64,000 nucleotides of DNA from Betaproteobacteria bacterium HGW-Betaproteobacteria-7 (GTDB taxonomy: Bacteria > Pseudomonadota > Gammaproteobacteria > Burkholderiales > Rhodocyclaceae), in contig PHCE01000004.1 in assembly GCA_002840765.1 (NCBI GenBank), positions 1 to 64,000 of the forward strand. Reading direction: 5' to 3'. The notes below the pieces were generated by a model. The model had not been told where the DNA came from. It ran no database searches and worked only from the letters and a program-made list of their open reading frames with translations. Positions 26,124 to 34,222 of the stretch are shown here, piece after piece (the first letter of the stretch is position 1; each line of letters starts with the position of its first letter). Both the position numbers and the translations under genes were made by a program.

Positions 26124-26762
26124 TTAGCTTCTTAGAAGCCTACGAAAATGAATGCGCAGCAGCATGAAAAATCGGCGAAAGTGAGAAATTAGTCCCAGTC
26201 GATACACAGAGAATGATGACGCATCCCAAATTTTGGGCTCGCATCCAAATTTTGTTCTTAGTGTTTCAATTAGGGTGATATGGCGTTCTGCCGGGATGCC
26301 GGCGCGCTCCCAGTGGAATTCGATGAACAATTCTCGTACCCGATTTATGGAACCAGTCCGTATCATTTTTTCTAGTATCTCGTACTCGGCACCTTCAACG
26401 TCCAGTTTAAGGACTAAATGGTCGGCAGGGGAGGTATTGTTGCTAATGAAGGAATCAAGGTCGATGCAGGGAACGGAAATCGTGGGGCACTGCTGGTTCA
26501 ATAGCGAACCTGTGGCATCCACCTTTTTCTGCTCTATCACGGTGCTTCCATCCGCATCAATGGGGTCGACAAAGAACGTCACAGTTCCGTCATAGGTCAA
26601 TGCTGCGCTTTGATGGAGTTTTGTGGGGAGCAGCCGGTAATAGGGCCATAAAGTTGGATTGGGCTCAAACGACAAACATTCGAAATCCGGGTGCATTTCG
26701 AGAAACTTGATGACTGAACAGCCGTCATGACCGCCGCAGTCAATAAACAGTTTTCTGGTCAT
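26124..26762 (-). CDS. FkbM-family methyltransferase
   Basis: 212 residues. FIDCGGHDGCSVIKFLE is the SAM motif and LKLDVEGAEYEILEKM is the diagnostic FkbM motif. Family members O-methylate sugars or lipids. It is somewhat short but complete. The start overlaps the acetyltransferase by 23 bases. Distinctly A+T-rich DNA. Likely methylates a sugar of the polysaccharide. Confidence 0.88.
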   Translation of the reverse strand: MTRKLFIDCGGHDGCSVIKFLEMHPDFECLSFEPNPTLWPYYRLLPTKLHQSAALTYDGTVTFFVDPIDADGSTVIEQKKVDATGSLLNQQCPTISVPCIDLDSFISNNTSPADHLVLKLDVEGAEYEILEKMIRTGSINRVRELFIEFHWERAGIPAERHITLIETLRTKFGCEPKIWDASSFSVYRLGLISHFRRFFMLLRIHFRRLLRS

Positions 26763-27390
26763 GAGTTGCTTTTCCTAGTTCATCGGCCAAATCACAGGAA
26801 TTCACCCGGCGTTTCAGTATGCGCGCAGGAACGCCTCCATACACGGCGTGAGGCTCAACGTTCGAGGTCACCACGGCACCGGCGCCGATAACCGCTCCAG
26901 TTCCAATGCGCACACCGTCGGTAATCACGACATGGGCGCCGATCCATACATCATCGTCGATGACGATTCCCCGCATGGAAAGGCCTTGCCGACAAATCGG
27001 AGCGTCGAACCTGTCGAAGTTGTGATTTGCGGGGATGATGACAGTATGGGTAGCAATCCGAACATGGTTGCCGATTTTCAATCCGCCATGGCCGTATATC
27101 ACGGAGTAGGGGTTGATACTGCAATCGTCACCGATTTGAATCGTGCCACCGTAAGTGAGCAACAACGCTGCCCGTCCGATGTCGCAGCGTTTTCCAATGT
27201 CGAGTGCACCGCCGCTGGTTGATGAGAGTTCGCAATAAGCGCCTATTCTTGAGCCTTCGCCAATGGTGTCCGTGGCCTTATTCAATTGGACGCTCGCGGT
27301 TGGGGAAATATTGACGCCGGGAAAGGACGGACTTTGCTTTATGCCGAGCAGTTTTATCAGCCTTGCTTTGAAGAAGTCGGAGGGGCGCAT
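26740..27390 (-). CDS. Left-handed beta-helix (hexapeptide) O-acetyltransferase
   Basis: 216 residues. Repeats of the [LIV]-G-x4 type run from about residue 40 to 190 (IGEGSRIGAYCEL, ALDIGKRCDIGRA, TIQIGDDCSIN, IGTGAVIGAGAVV), with the WbbJ/maltose-acetyltransferase features IIPANHNFDRF (catalytic His), DDDVWIGAHVVI and YGGVPARILKRR. It should transfer acetyl from acetyl-CoA to a sugar. Start ATG at 27390 has GAAAGGG 8 bases upstream and sits 13 bases after the wzt stop. Confidence 0.9.
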   Translation of the reverse strand: MRPSDFFKARLIKLLGIKQSPSFPGVNISPTASVQLNKATDTIGEGSRIGAYCELSSTSGGALDIGKRCDIGRAALLLTYGGTIQIGDDCSINPYSVIYGHGGLKIGNHVRIATHTVIIPANHNFDRFDAPICRQGLSMRGIVIDDDVWIGAHVVITDGVRIGTGAVIGAGAVVTSNVEPHAVYGGVPARILKRRVNSCDLADELGKATHDQKTVY

Positions 27391-27403
27391 GTGTGAAGCC
27401 CTT

Positions 27404-28597
27404 TCAGCCGATGAGGTTGCATTTAGGGGCATACATCGCGCCAAAACGTAGGTTTCCGGACTGGGTGAGCATGTAAAAATCCCTTGCAGAAAAGACAAGC
27501 TCCCGGCCGCTGTCGGCAAAAACGACAATGGTTATGGAATATTTTCCTTCCGCAAGATGTAGCCTGGATACTCGGAAGGTCAAAGAATTTTCTCCGCGGC
27601 GGATGACGTTGAAAAGAGATTGGAAATCGAATTGACCGGCAATCTGGCCGGTTCCTCCATTTCCCGTTATGTTGCCCAAAGCCTGATTGATATGGGCTTC
27701 TTTTTCAGATTTGAATGAGATGCGAATGTCCAGATCAAGCACGGGCGTTCCATCATGGTCTTCCGAGTGCAATGAAATTGCGTTGATTTGGAACTCGCTT
27801 ATCCAAGGCGCAAGAACCATCTTGGGGGATCGTGTCTCAAGATTGGTCCGGGATCTATACAGGTCGAGGACTTGGTTTGCTTGTCCGCTTCCGATGACTT
27901 GGCCACGTTGCAACAGCAAGGCGGTGCTTGCGAGCCGGTGCAATGAATGCAAATCGTGCGACACCATGATAACGGCCGAATTGCTGAGCAATTCGCCGAT
28001 GCGCTGGTAGCACTTGTCCCGGAACGATACGTCGCCAACGGCTAGAGCTTCATCCAGCAGGAGGATCGGGGGGCGTATTGTGGTGGCGATGGAGAAGCCG
28101 AGGCGGACAACCATGCCTGAACTGTATGTCTGAACTGGCGCATCGATAAATTCTTCAAGCTCCGCAAATGAAACGATCTCGTCGAATTCAGCATCAGTTT
28201 CCCTTTTGCTGAGGCCGAGTATTGCGGCATTGATGTAGATATTCTCGCGCCCGGTGAGTATCGGGTTAAATCCTGCACCAAGTGCGATCAGAGCACCCAC
28301 TTGCCCGCGCATCTCAATACGGCCAGAGTCGGGTTTGATAAGGCCGTTGAGCATCCGGAGCAGTGTCGTCTTGCCAGCGCCATTGCGGCCTATCAGGCCC
28401 AGGCATTCGCCCCGCTTCAGTTCGAAGCTAACGTCCTTGATCGCCCAGAACTCGTCCGTGCGCAATGTTTGACCGTCGCCGCGACGGTGGCCGCCCAGCT
28501 CGCGGCCAAGATCTTTCATGCCGTACCAGAGGGAACGCTTGAGGCTGCGGCAGAATTTTTTGGAGACATTCTCGACCTTGATGAGGGTGTCGCTCAT
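27404..28597 (-). CDS. wzt: Polysaccharide ABC exporter ATP-binding protein with C-terminal domain (Wzt)
   Basis: 397 residues. The nucleotide-binding domain (about 1-250) has Walker A GLIGRNGAGKTTLLR, signature YSSGMVVRLGFS, Walker B ILLLDEALAVGD and H-loop MVSHD. A beta-rich C-terminal domain (about 260-395) resembles the Wzt carbohydrate-binding module that in E. coli O8/O9a recognises a modified chain end before export. With the wzm permease 15 bases upstream, this is an ABC-2 type polysaccharide exporter, and methyltransferases in the same operon could supply the recognised cap. Confidence 0.92.
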   Translation of the reverse strand: MSDTLIKVENVSKKFCRSLKRSLWYGMKDLGRELGGHRRGDGQTLRTDEFWAIKDVSFELKRGECLGLIGRNGAGKTTLLRMLNGLIKPDSGRIEMRGQVGALIALGAGFNPILTGRENIYINAAILGLSKRETDAEFDEIVSFAELEEFIDAPVQTYSSGMVVRLGFSIATTIRPPILLLDEALAVGDVSFRDKCYQRIGELLSNSAVIMVSHDLHSLHRLASTALLLQRGQVIGSGQANQVLDLYRSRTNLETRSPKMVLAPWISEFQINAISLHSEDHDGTPVLDLDIRISFKSEKEAHINQALGNITGNGGTGQIAGQFDFQSLFNVIRRGENSLTFRVSRLHLAEGKYSITIVVFADSGRELVFSARDFYMLTQSGNLRFGAMYAPKCNLIG

Positions 28598-28612
28598 TAT
28601 CCGTCGTCTCGT

Positions 28613-29476
28613 CTAAGCACTCATTCGCTCGATGAGAATTGGCATCGCAGCGCGATAAATGACCCACATCACAAAAAGCAGGGTGGTGACAACAAAATTC
28701 ACGATGATGAAGTAACCGAGAAATTCGGTAGGTATGCCGGTGAGCCAATCACGCGTGGTTTGGATCAGGGGAGTGAGCGGGTTGGCTTGGAGGATGGTCG
28801 CCGGTAGACCATTGGTGGGTATGGCGAATACAACCGGGCTCAGATACATCAAGAATTGCATGATTAGCGGGAAAGACTTTCCGATATCGCCATAGAGAAT
28901 GCCGACTGGAGTAACCAACAAGCCTAGGGCAGTGCCAGTAAGTATTAGCGAGAATACGCCAAGAGGAAACCACGCCAGGCTCCAGCCGGGTTGTACACCG
29001 AGCAGAATGATTGCTGGGACAAGAACGGCGATCTTGATCCCCGCATTGAACAACGTTTGGTAAACGCCGGAGACAATCAATGCTTCGCGGGGAAAGTTGA
29101 TTTTGGCCAGTATGGGTTTTGCGGCGATTGTTTGTTGCAACGGAGCATTGGCAGCTTCCATGAAGATTGACCACAACATGGTTCCGGTAAATACATAGAC
29201 AGGGTATGGCAAGCCAGTATCACTGACTTTTATGATTCCGCTTCTGCTCAGAAAGAGCCAAATGCCGGTATTGGCCAGCGGCAACATGAAGGCCCAAAGC
29301 AGGCCGAGAACGGTTTGCCTGTACTGTGCGCTGATGTCACGCACCGCCAGCCGCCACGCCAGTCCGCGGCTGGCCAGAAGATCCTGGAACATGCCCCGCA
29401 GTAATTGCCTAGGGTTGCGAAGTATCGAGTCCGGCAGATAGACAGTTATTGGAAGAGTGGGGGGCATTTCTTTCAT
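28613..29476 (-). CDS. wzm: Polysaccharide ABC exporter permease (Wzm, ABC-2 type)
   Basis: 287 residues with six predicted helices and the N-terminal amphipathic segment (WRLAVRDISAQYRQTVLGLL) typical of ABC-2 O-antigen/teichoic permeases; LMYLSPVVFA and NPLTPLIQTTRDW are conserved late motifs. It exports a lipid-linked glycan across the inner membrane with Wzt. First gene of the reverse operon. A truncated, different wzm start lies 128 bases upstream in the same orientation. Confidence 0.92.
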   Translation of the reverse strand: MKEMPPTLPITVYLPDSILRNPRQLLRGMFQDLLASRGLAWRLAVRDISAQYRQTVLGLLWAFMLPLANTGIWLFLSRSGIIKVSDTGLPYPVYVFTGTMLWSIFMEAANAPLQQTIAAKPILAKINFPREALIVSGVYQTLFNAGIKIAVLVPAIILLGVQPGWSLAWFPLGVFSLILTGTALGLLVTPVGILYGDIGKSFPLIMQFLMYLSPVVFAIPTNGLPATILQANPLTPLIQTTRDWLTGIPTEFLGYFIIVNFVVTTLLFVMWVIYRAAMPILIERMSA

Positions 29477-29603
29477 GGGTTCAGCGCGTTGGTGAGCTGC
29501 AATCTAGTAAGACATCGATAGCGTGGGCGCTAGCAAGTACTGCTAATGAAAATCCGGAAACTTAAGTGGCGACAGAAGAGGATCAAACGATCTGGGATTT
29601 GTC

Positions 29604-29726
29604 TCACAAGGATGAGGCCCAGGCGACGCCGAACATGGCGCCGCGATAGCGCAGCAGGACGTCGCGCTTGATCAGCTGGCCGAGCAGGTAGCGGTGGGCG
29701 AAGGGTGAGGCGAGCGATGCAGTCAT
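29604..29726 (-). pseudogene. Truncated N-terminal remnant of a second Wzm-type permease
   Basis: A 40-residue frame has HRYLLGQLIKRDVLLRYRGA followed by MFGVAW, the N-terminal amphipathic helix of Wzm/ABC-2 permeases, then a stop after two Ser and a Leu, where the first membrane helix should start. It differs from the intact wzm downstream, so it is a relic of an earlier exporter that was cut when the present locus was installed. Codon-clean over its length. Too short to work. Confidence 0.65.
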
Positions 29727-29753
29727 GGGTCGGGTTACTCGGCTGGTCAGCGA

Positions 29754-30203
29754 TCAGCTATTTTGATCAGAAGTAGTTGTCAATTTACGCTTGGCCAGTT
29801 CCTGGAGTTGAAGCGCTTGCTGTATGCATTCGTTGAGCGCCTGGTCGGTGATCAATTCGCCATTGTAATCGCTGAGATTTCGCTGCTTTCTCAGGCCATC
29901 CAGTATACGAACGACCTGGATTTCCACACCCAGCGTATGTGCCAGGCACTGCAAGGTAGTTTGATGGTGCCCTGGTTTGCTGGTCAAGGTTCGGTAGCTA
30001 TTAGCGAGCAAGGCGGCATCGGCAATGGCGCGAATCGCCGTGTAAGCACAGTCGAATCGCGTTTCTAGGCTGTTTTCCAGTCGCCGGGAATCTGCCAGCC
30101 TGAGCTGTGCTGTGGTCAGCATTTTGTTCATCAAGTCTCGGGAAAAGGGGACTTGGTCCAGCAACCCGATGCTGGCCAGATTTTCGAGTGCATCAGAGGG
30201 CAT
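29754..30203 (-). CDS. HEPN-domain protein (partner of adjacent nucleotidyltransferase)
   Basis: 149 residues, all helical. RLENSLETRFDCAYTAIRAIADAAL and the C-terminal RKQRNLSDYNGELI fit HEPN proteins of the SAV_6107-like type. The catalytic His of the usual R-x4-6-H motif is absent (Asp-Tyr in its place), so RNase activity is doubtful. Start ATG at 30203 overlaps the upstream gene by 11 bases; a TTG at 30215 is less likely. It pairs with the MNT gene as a candidate toxin-antitoxin or regulatory module. Confidence 0.7.
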   Translation of the reverse strand: MPSDALENLASIGLLDQVPFSRDLMNKMLTTAQLRLADSRRLENSLETRFDCAYTAIRAIADAALLANSYRTLTSKPGHHQTTLQCLAHTLGVEIQVVRILDGLRKQRNLSDYNGELITDQALNECIQQALQLQELAKRKLTTTSDQNS

Positions 30204-30783
30204 GTTCGTCACCAATCAGCATGATTCTCGGGTTGCTGAACACATGTTGCAGGAAGGCGTTGTCGGCAGCTCTTTTGGTTCGCCATTCGTCCAGCGTCAT
30301 CACTTTGGGGTTGATCTCGCGGCCCAGTGCGGTTTGCGCTTCATACGTTGCGTTGATGATGTCAGCAAAGGTCGCATCGCCGATCACCATGAGATCGACG
30401 TCGCTGTTGGCGTTTTCCGTGGCGTTGGCAATGGAACCGTAAATGAGGGCGGCGCCAATTCTGTCGGCAAGCGGAGCAAGGCACAGTCGCAGGATGTCGG
30501 CCATGCCGATGGTTTTCCTGATCAAGGCTTGCAATTCCAGGAACACAGGATGAACGGTGTTGGCCGAGAACCGGGTCTGGTTGCCGACCCTTTTGCTATT
30601 CAACAGGCCAGCGGCGCAGAGCGCATCCAGCTCCTTCTTCAAGGTGCCAGGCGTGGCGCCGATCATTCTGGCAAGTTCCCGCAGATGGATTTGCAGCTCC
30701 GGTTTCATGAGCAATAGCCCAAGCACTTTGCGCCGGTACTGGTTGGGGAACAGCAGGTCGGAGGCGGTAATTGATGTTTTCAA
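30193..30783 (-). CDS. Winged-helix plus MNT-type nucleotidyltransferase
   Basis: 196 residues. An N-terminal winged helix (about 14-75: HLRELARMIGATPGTLKKEL) precedes a minimal nucleotidyltransferase domain with LIYGSIANATENANSDVDLM (GS-x10-DxD), an active-site pattern. The start is a TTG at 30783 with no strong ribosome site, and the frame has no better start. The DNA-binding part suggests it represses its own operon; palindromes lie directly upstream. With the HEPN gene it forms an MNT-HEPN pair. Confidence 0.8.
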   Translation of the reverse strand: MKTSITASDLLFPNQYRRKVLGLLLMKPELQIHLRELARMIGATPGTLKKELDALCAAGLLNSKRVGNQTRFSANTVHPVFLELQALIRKTIGMADILRLCLAPLADRIGAALIYGSIANATENANSDVDLMVIGDATFADIINATYEAQTALGREINPKVMTLDEWRTKRAADNAFLQHVFSNPRIMLIGDEHAL

Positions 30784-30787
30784 TTAG

Positions 30788-30805
30788 AGAACAAACGTTC
30801 TTTGT
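30788..30805. promoter_or_regulatory. Overlapping inverted repeats before the MNT gene
   Basis: Two nested palindromes share these bases: AGAAC-AAAC-GTTCT (30788-30801) and ACAAA-CGTTC-TTTGT (30791-30805). They sit directly before the start codon of a winged-helix protein, the usual place for an autoregulatory operator. Function is inferred. Confidence 0.35.
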
Positions 30806-30893
30806 CGGGAAACACTTTGCATTCTACCCAAGACATCCTCTGCGTGACATTTGGACGAGAATTGCTGGTCGTCATGTCGGGGGCTGGTGGATG

Positions 30894-31292
30894 TCAAAGG
30901 AGTTCGATCGGGGGTGATGCCTCTTCCTTTTTGGCGCGCTTGGCAAAGGCCTTGTCGGAAGTGACGAAACTCTCTGCTTTGGCCTTGCCACTCAGTGCCA
31001 GGTGCATCGCGTCGGCGAAGTCCATTCCTGCCTCGTACCAGTTGAGGGCGCGCAACACGGCATCGAATTCCAGCGGTTCGAAGTTGGGTAGGTTGAACAG
31101 CAACCGGAGAGCATGGGCGATGGTGGCTCGGTCGTAGTCGGTGGATTCGAGTACCCACACCAGTTCAATCAGAACGGTCGGCGGCGTGGTGTAGTGGCGA
31201 GGCTTCTTCAGGAGACCGACTGCAGCCTCGTATTGAGCTTCATCGTCGCGCAGCAGAAAGCGGGCGAGGATGTTGGTATCCAGGGCAATCAT
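30894..31292 (-). CDS. vapC: PIN-domain RNase toxin (VapC family)
   Basis: 132 residues, normal for VapC. Acidic residues of the metal site are visible: MIALDTNILAR (Asp5), VLIELVWVLES, GMDFADAMHLA and FVTSDKAF. VapC toxins cleave tRNA or rRNA. Its ATG overlaps the stop of the antitoxin gene (TGATG), as in true VapBC operons. Confidence 0.9.
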   Translation of the reverse strand: MIALDTNILARFLLRDDEAQYEAAVGLLKKPRHYTTPPTVLIELVWVLESTDYDRATIAHALRLLFNLPNFEPLEFDAVLRALNWYEAGMDFADAMHLALSGKAKAESFVTSDKAFAKRAKKEEASPPIELL

Positions 31293-31564
31293 CAGGCGTG
31301 CTTGCTGGCGTCGTCGTTGGCCTTGGCCTTGGCTCTCAGCGCAGCCCGCATGTCGTCGTCGGACATGGGAGCCCGACCTGCCCGATGGAGGATGCCGCCA
31401 ACTTCATCAATCGTGGCACGCTTGACGTTGGCCGCTGGCACCAGGCGCAGGCTGTTGCCTTCCTCAATGATGACGAGTTCAACCCCGGGTTGCAGGTGGT
31501 GCGAATCGCGCATCGCCTTAGGAATGACGATCTGCCCTTTGCTCGACATTTTGACGGTTTCCAC
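31292..31564 (-). CDS. vapB: AbrB/SpoVT-type antitoxin (VapB)
   Basis: 90 residues. The swapped-hairpin DNA-binding motif is VKMSSKGQIVIPKAMRD followed by LQPGVELVIIEEGNSLRLVP; the acidic/basic C-terminal tail (SDDDMRAALRAKAKAND) would wrap the toxin. Start GTG at 31564 has GAGG at a good distance; ATG at 31549 is an alternative. Direct repeats lie just upstream and could be its operator. Confidence 0.88.
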   Translation of the reverse strand: METVKMSSKGQIVIPKAMRDSHHLQPGVELVIIEEGNSLRLVPAANVKRATIDEVGGILHRAGRAPMSDDDMRAALRAKAKANDDASKHA

Positions 31565-31579
31565 GCTTGGCCTCTGTTC

Positions 31580-31604
31580 GGTAAGACGAATTGGTAAGAC
31601 GAAT
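31580..31604. repeat. Two 12-base direct repeats in the vapB promoter region
   Basis: GGTAAGACGAAT occurs at 31580-31591 and again at 31593-31604, one base apart (13-base period), 16 bases upstream of vapB. AbrB-type antitoxins bind repeated sites, so this may be an operator; a chance tandem duplication is the alternative. Confidence 0.5.
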
Positions 31605-31794
31605 GATAGCCCTATGCCCGGTGAAGTGTCGATTGCCCGCAAGGCGGCTCTTCTTCGTATGCTGGAATGATCCACAGGCCGTGGCGGCGCCGTTTGGCGG
31701 GATATTTCAGTTGCCCGCATGGCGCCAGCCGATCATCCGCACACCACTGCGCTCGTGGGATTCGTTACCGCCATGGATGTCCTTGCGGTTGTGG

Positions 31795-32184
31795 TCAAAA
31801 CGGAGGCGTTGTCGGTGGCTTGCTTGAGGCAACGGCTTCTTCGGCAAGCGCCAGAACCTGCTGATATAGCTTTGGCAGATCCCCGTGGATGGTTCTCCAA
31901 ACGATTTCCAGGTCCACCTTGTCATAGCCATGCGAAACGCGGTTGCGCATCGTATACATGACTTGCCAGGGAATGGCATCGTGCTGCGCGGCGAACTCAG
32001 CATCCACGCGCTGGATGTTGTTCGACGCCTCGCCGATGATCTCGATGTTGCGGATTACTGCGTCCTGCACCAGTTCGCTGTTCAGGAATGCGACCTCATC
32101 CATATCGGCCGTGTAGCGGTCGATGCGCTCGATTGCCGTCAGGATGTGTCCGAGATAGTCAGGAACGCGTAGCGCTTTGGTCAT
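31795..32184 (-). CDS. hepT: HepT-type HEPN RNase toxin (DUF86)
   Basis: 129 residues. The catalytic R-x4-6-H motif is complete in MRNRVSHGY, and the Tyr after it is the residue that the partner MntA AMPylates in the studied Shewanella system. ELVQDAVIRNIEIIGEASNNI is the usual central helix. Its ATG overlaps the MntA stop (ATGA). Confidence 0.92.
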   Translation of the reverse strand: MTKALRVPDYLGHILTAIERIDRYTADMDEVAFLNSELVQDAVIRNIEIIGEASNNIQRVDAEFAAQHDAIPWQVMYTMRNRVSHGYDKVDLEIVWRTIHGDLPKLYQQVLALAEEAVASSKPPTTPPF

Positions 32185-32471
32185 ACCGGTATCGCCTCGG
32201 CGAGAACTCGACTGCGGAAGGCATCGGGCAAGGCTCTGGGTGTAAGCACATCAACCGATACGCCAAGAAGGCGTTGCAGTTCTACCTGGATGGCGGCTAC
32301 ATCCATCAAGGTTGTTTCCGGCGTCGGGTCAATGAGTATGTCGAGGTCGCTGCTGTCCGTGTCCAGACCACGCAGGACGGAGCCGAACACTCGGGCGTTG
32401 CAGGCGCGGTGAGCCTCGACCACATGCCGGATGGCGGCACGGTTCGAGGCTAAGGCTTCAGATGGCTTCAT
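32181..32471 (-). CDS. mntA: MntA-type nucleotidyltransferase antitoxin
   Basis: 96 residues. NARVFGSVLRGLDTDSSDLD is the GS-x10-DxD nucleotidyltransferase signature. In the known HepT/MntA pairs it silences the toxin by transferring AMP to it. Start ATG at 32471 has GGAGAAG 3 bases upstream. Confidence 0.9.
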   Translation of the reverse strand: MKPSEALASNRAAIRHVVEAHRACNARVFGSVLRGLDTDSSDLDILIDPTPETTLMDVAAIQVELQRLLGVSVDVLTPRALPDAFRSRVLAEAIPV

Positions 32472-32648
32472 GTCTTCTCCCACAACAAAATCCGGCTTCA
32501 TCTTAGGGTGACATCAAAGAGAGGGCAACGACAAATACCCGTATCACGCCAAGATGAGATGCGTTGATTCAGCTCCCGGACACACAAGCAGAGGCGATGT
32601 TGGATCGCTCGCAATCGGTGGATTCGCGTACCTGCACCCGTTCAGTCT

Positions 32649-32729
32649 TCAATTTGGCATCTTCATGCCTTTGAAGCGGTAGACACCTTTGGAAATGAAT
32701 GTTGTCGTGTCGGTTGGCAACCGATGCAT
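32649..32729 (-). pseudogene. Small coding fragment of a conserved short protein
   Basis: A 26-residue frame beginning MHRLPTDTTTFISKGVYRFK, then GMKMPN and a stop, recalls the beginning of small conserved bacterial proteins that continue with a helical tail. Here the tail is missing, so a truncated remnant is likely. This resemblance is from memory and is weak. The rest of 32472-32752 shows no gene. Confidence 0.25.
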
Positions 32730-32752
32730 TTCATCATTGAGTCGAGCCCCTT

Positions 32753-34222
32753 TTAGCACGTCGGCCGCCGCTGCCCCAGCCAGTCGGTCAACGCTGCCGG
32801 CAACTGCTCGACGAGTAGCACATGCCGTCCCGCCATCCAACCGTGGATCGGTCCCGGCGGCCGTTTGGCGAGGACTTCCTTGATCAGCATTTCGGCGGTG
32901 ACGTGGTCGTTGATCAGGCCGAGTTCGTCCTGCAGGCGGCCGAGCACGGCGAGGTAGGGGGCGAGGCGCTTGGGTGGTAGCAGCGGGGCGAAGAATTCGG
33001 TGGTGTAGCGCAGCTTTTTGAAGGCGATGCGCATGCGGTGGCGATCGTCCGGTGTCAGCGTGGCGTGCTTTCTCGCCAGTTTGCTGGCGCGGCGGGAGTG
33101 ATAGGCCAGGCGCTCGCTGGCGAATTTTTTCAGGGACAGGTCCTGGGTATCGCCGAGGGCGTAGACGGCGGCGGTGAATTCGACGATCAGGCGCGGGTAT
33201 TCGCGCACGGCGATCAGGCGGACGATCGAGCGGCGCGCGCGTTTGGCGCGCTGGCGGGCTTCGTTGCGCAGGCGCTTGAGGCCGCGGTCGTCGGGGAACA
33301 ATGCCTGGATCGGCGGCAGGGTCTCTTCGAGGAAAACGTCCCAGTTGCGGGCGTCGCCGAGGGCGCCGGCCAGGGTCTGCCAGGTTTGGCCGTAGGCCTT
33401 GACGAAGTCCGCCGGCAGCACCGGGGCGAACAGCTTGATGGCCGAGCGCAGGCGGCGCAGGGCGACGCGCGCCTGGTGGATGAATTCGGCCTCGCCGCCG
33501 TCGCGCAGGCCCTGTTCGTTGCGCTGGAAGTGTTCCAGGCAGCCGAGGGCAATGCTGCGGAAGGCTTCGACCGGCGTCAGCTTGTCGTCGATTGGTGCCG
33601 GCCGGGCCTTGAACGGGCGCGGTGTTTCGTTGAGGAAGACCTTGTAGCCGCGTTCGGCCTTGCTGGCGATGGCCGGGTGCAGATGCAGCTGCTTCTGCAG
33701 GCTGCGGGTCAGGCCGAAGATGTCCTCGATGCGGCCGTTGAGCAGTTCGAGTTCGACTTCGCAGATCGGCTCGCGGCGAGTGCCGCTGGCGATGTGGCCG
33801 CGATCCAGCGCCAGTTCAATCAGCGATTCGCCGAACGGCACCTCCCAGGTTTGACGGCGGAAATCGGTGGTGAATATGGGCGCCAGGTCTGCCGTTGCCG
33901 CGTCGAGGAAATCCTTCAGTTCGGGGGCGTCGACGTGGCTGAAATCGAAATGGCCGGGCGTTGCCGGTACTTCCCATTCGTTGCGCACGGCCAAGCCGCC
34001 GCTGGCCGGTTCGGCGGATTTGACCGTGAGCAGCCATTCCCAGCCCTTCTGGCGGAAACGCAGGGCGACGCGGCGGCCGCGCAGGGCGAGTTTCGGCGTG
34101 TCGTAGTAGGTGTTGAGCAGACGCTGGCGTTGTGGCGGGATGCCGCCCAGCAGGGGCAGCGTCGCCAGCTTGCGGGCGTTTTTCGCGTCCAGTTGCAGCT
34201 TCAGTTCGATTTCTTTGCTCAT
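32753..34222 (-). CDS. CYTH-CHAD domain protein (inorganic triphosphatase-like)
   Basis: 489 residues. The CYTH domain (about 1-200) has the EIELKL signature (ExExK) and basic strands (RVALRFRQKGWEWLLTVKS), with late acidic EVELELLNG. The CHAD domain (about 210-480) has HQARVALRRLRSAIKLF and HRMRIAFKKLRYTTEFF, the helical His/Lys repeats that bind polyphosphate. Family members such as YgiF hydrolyse tripolyphosphate. Start ATG overlaps the lapD stop (ATGA), so it is the third gene of the lapG-lapD transcript, an unusual partner. Confidence 0.93.
   Translation of the reverse strand: MSKEIELKLQLDAKNARKLATLPLLGGIPPQRQRLLNTYYDTPKLALRGRRVALRFRQKGWEWLLTVKSAEPASGGLAVRNEWEVPATPGHFDFSHVDAPELKDFLDAATADLAPIFTTDFRRQTWEVPFGESLIELALDRGHIASGTRREPICEVELELLNGRIEDIFGLTRSLQKQLHLHPAIASKAERGYKVFLNETPRPFKARPAPIDDKLTPVEAFRSIALGCLEHFQRNEQGLRDGGEAEFIHQARVALRRLRSAIKLFAPVLPADFVKAYGQTWQTLAGALGDARNWDVFLEETLPPIQALFPDDRGLKRLRNEARQRAKRARRSIVRLIAVREYPRLIVEFTAAVYALGDTQDLSLKKFASERLAYHSRRASKLARKHATLTPDDRHRMRIAFKKLRYTTEFFAPLLPPKRLAPYLAVLGRLQDELGLINDHVTAEMLIKEVLAKRPPGPIHGWMAGRHVLLVEQLPAALTDWLGQRRPTC

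Noticed and set aside
31605..31794. Possible gene between vapB and hepT
   Set aside because: Only Arg/His-rich open frames without a start, ribosome site or known motif.
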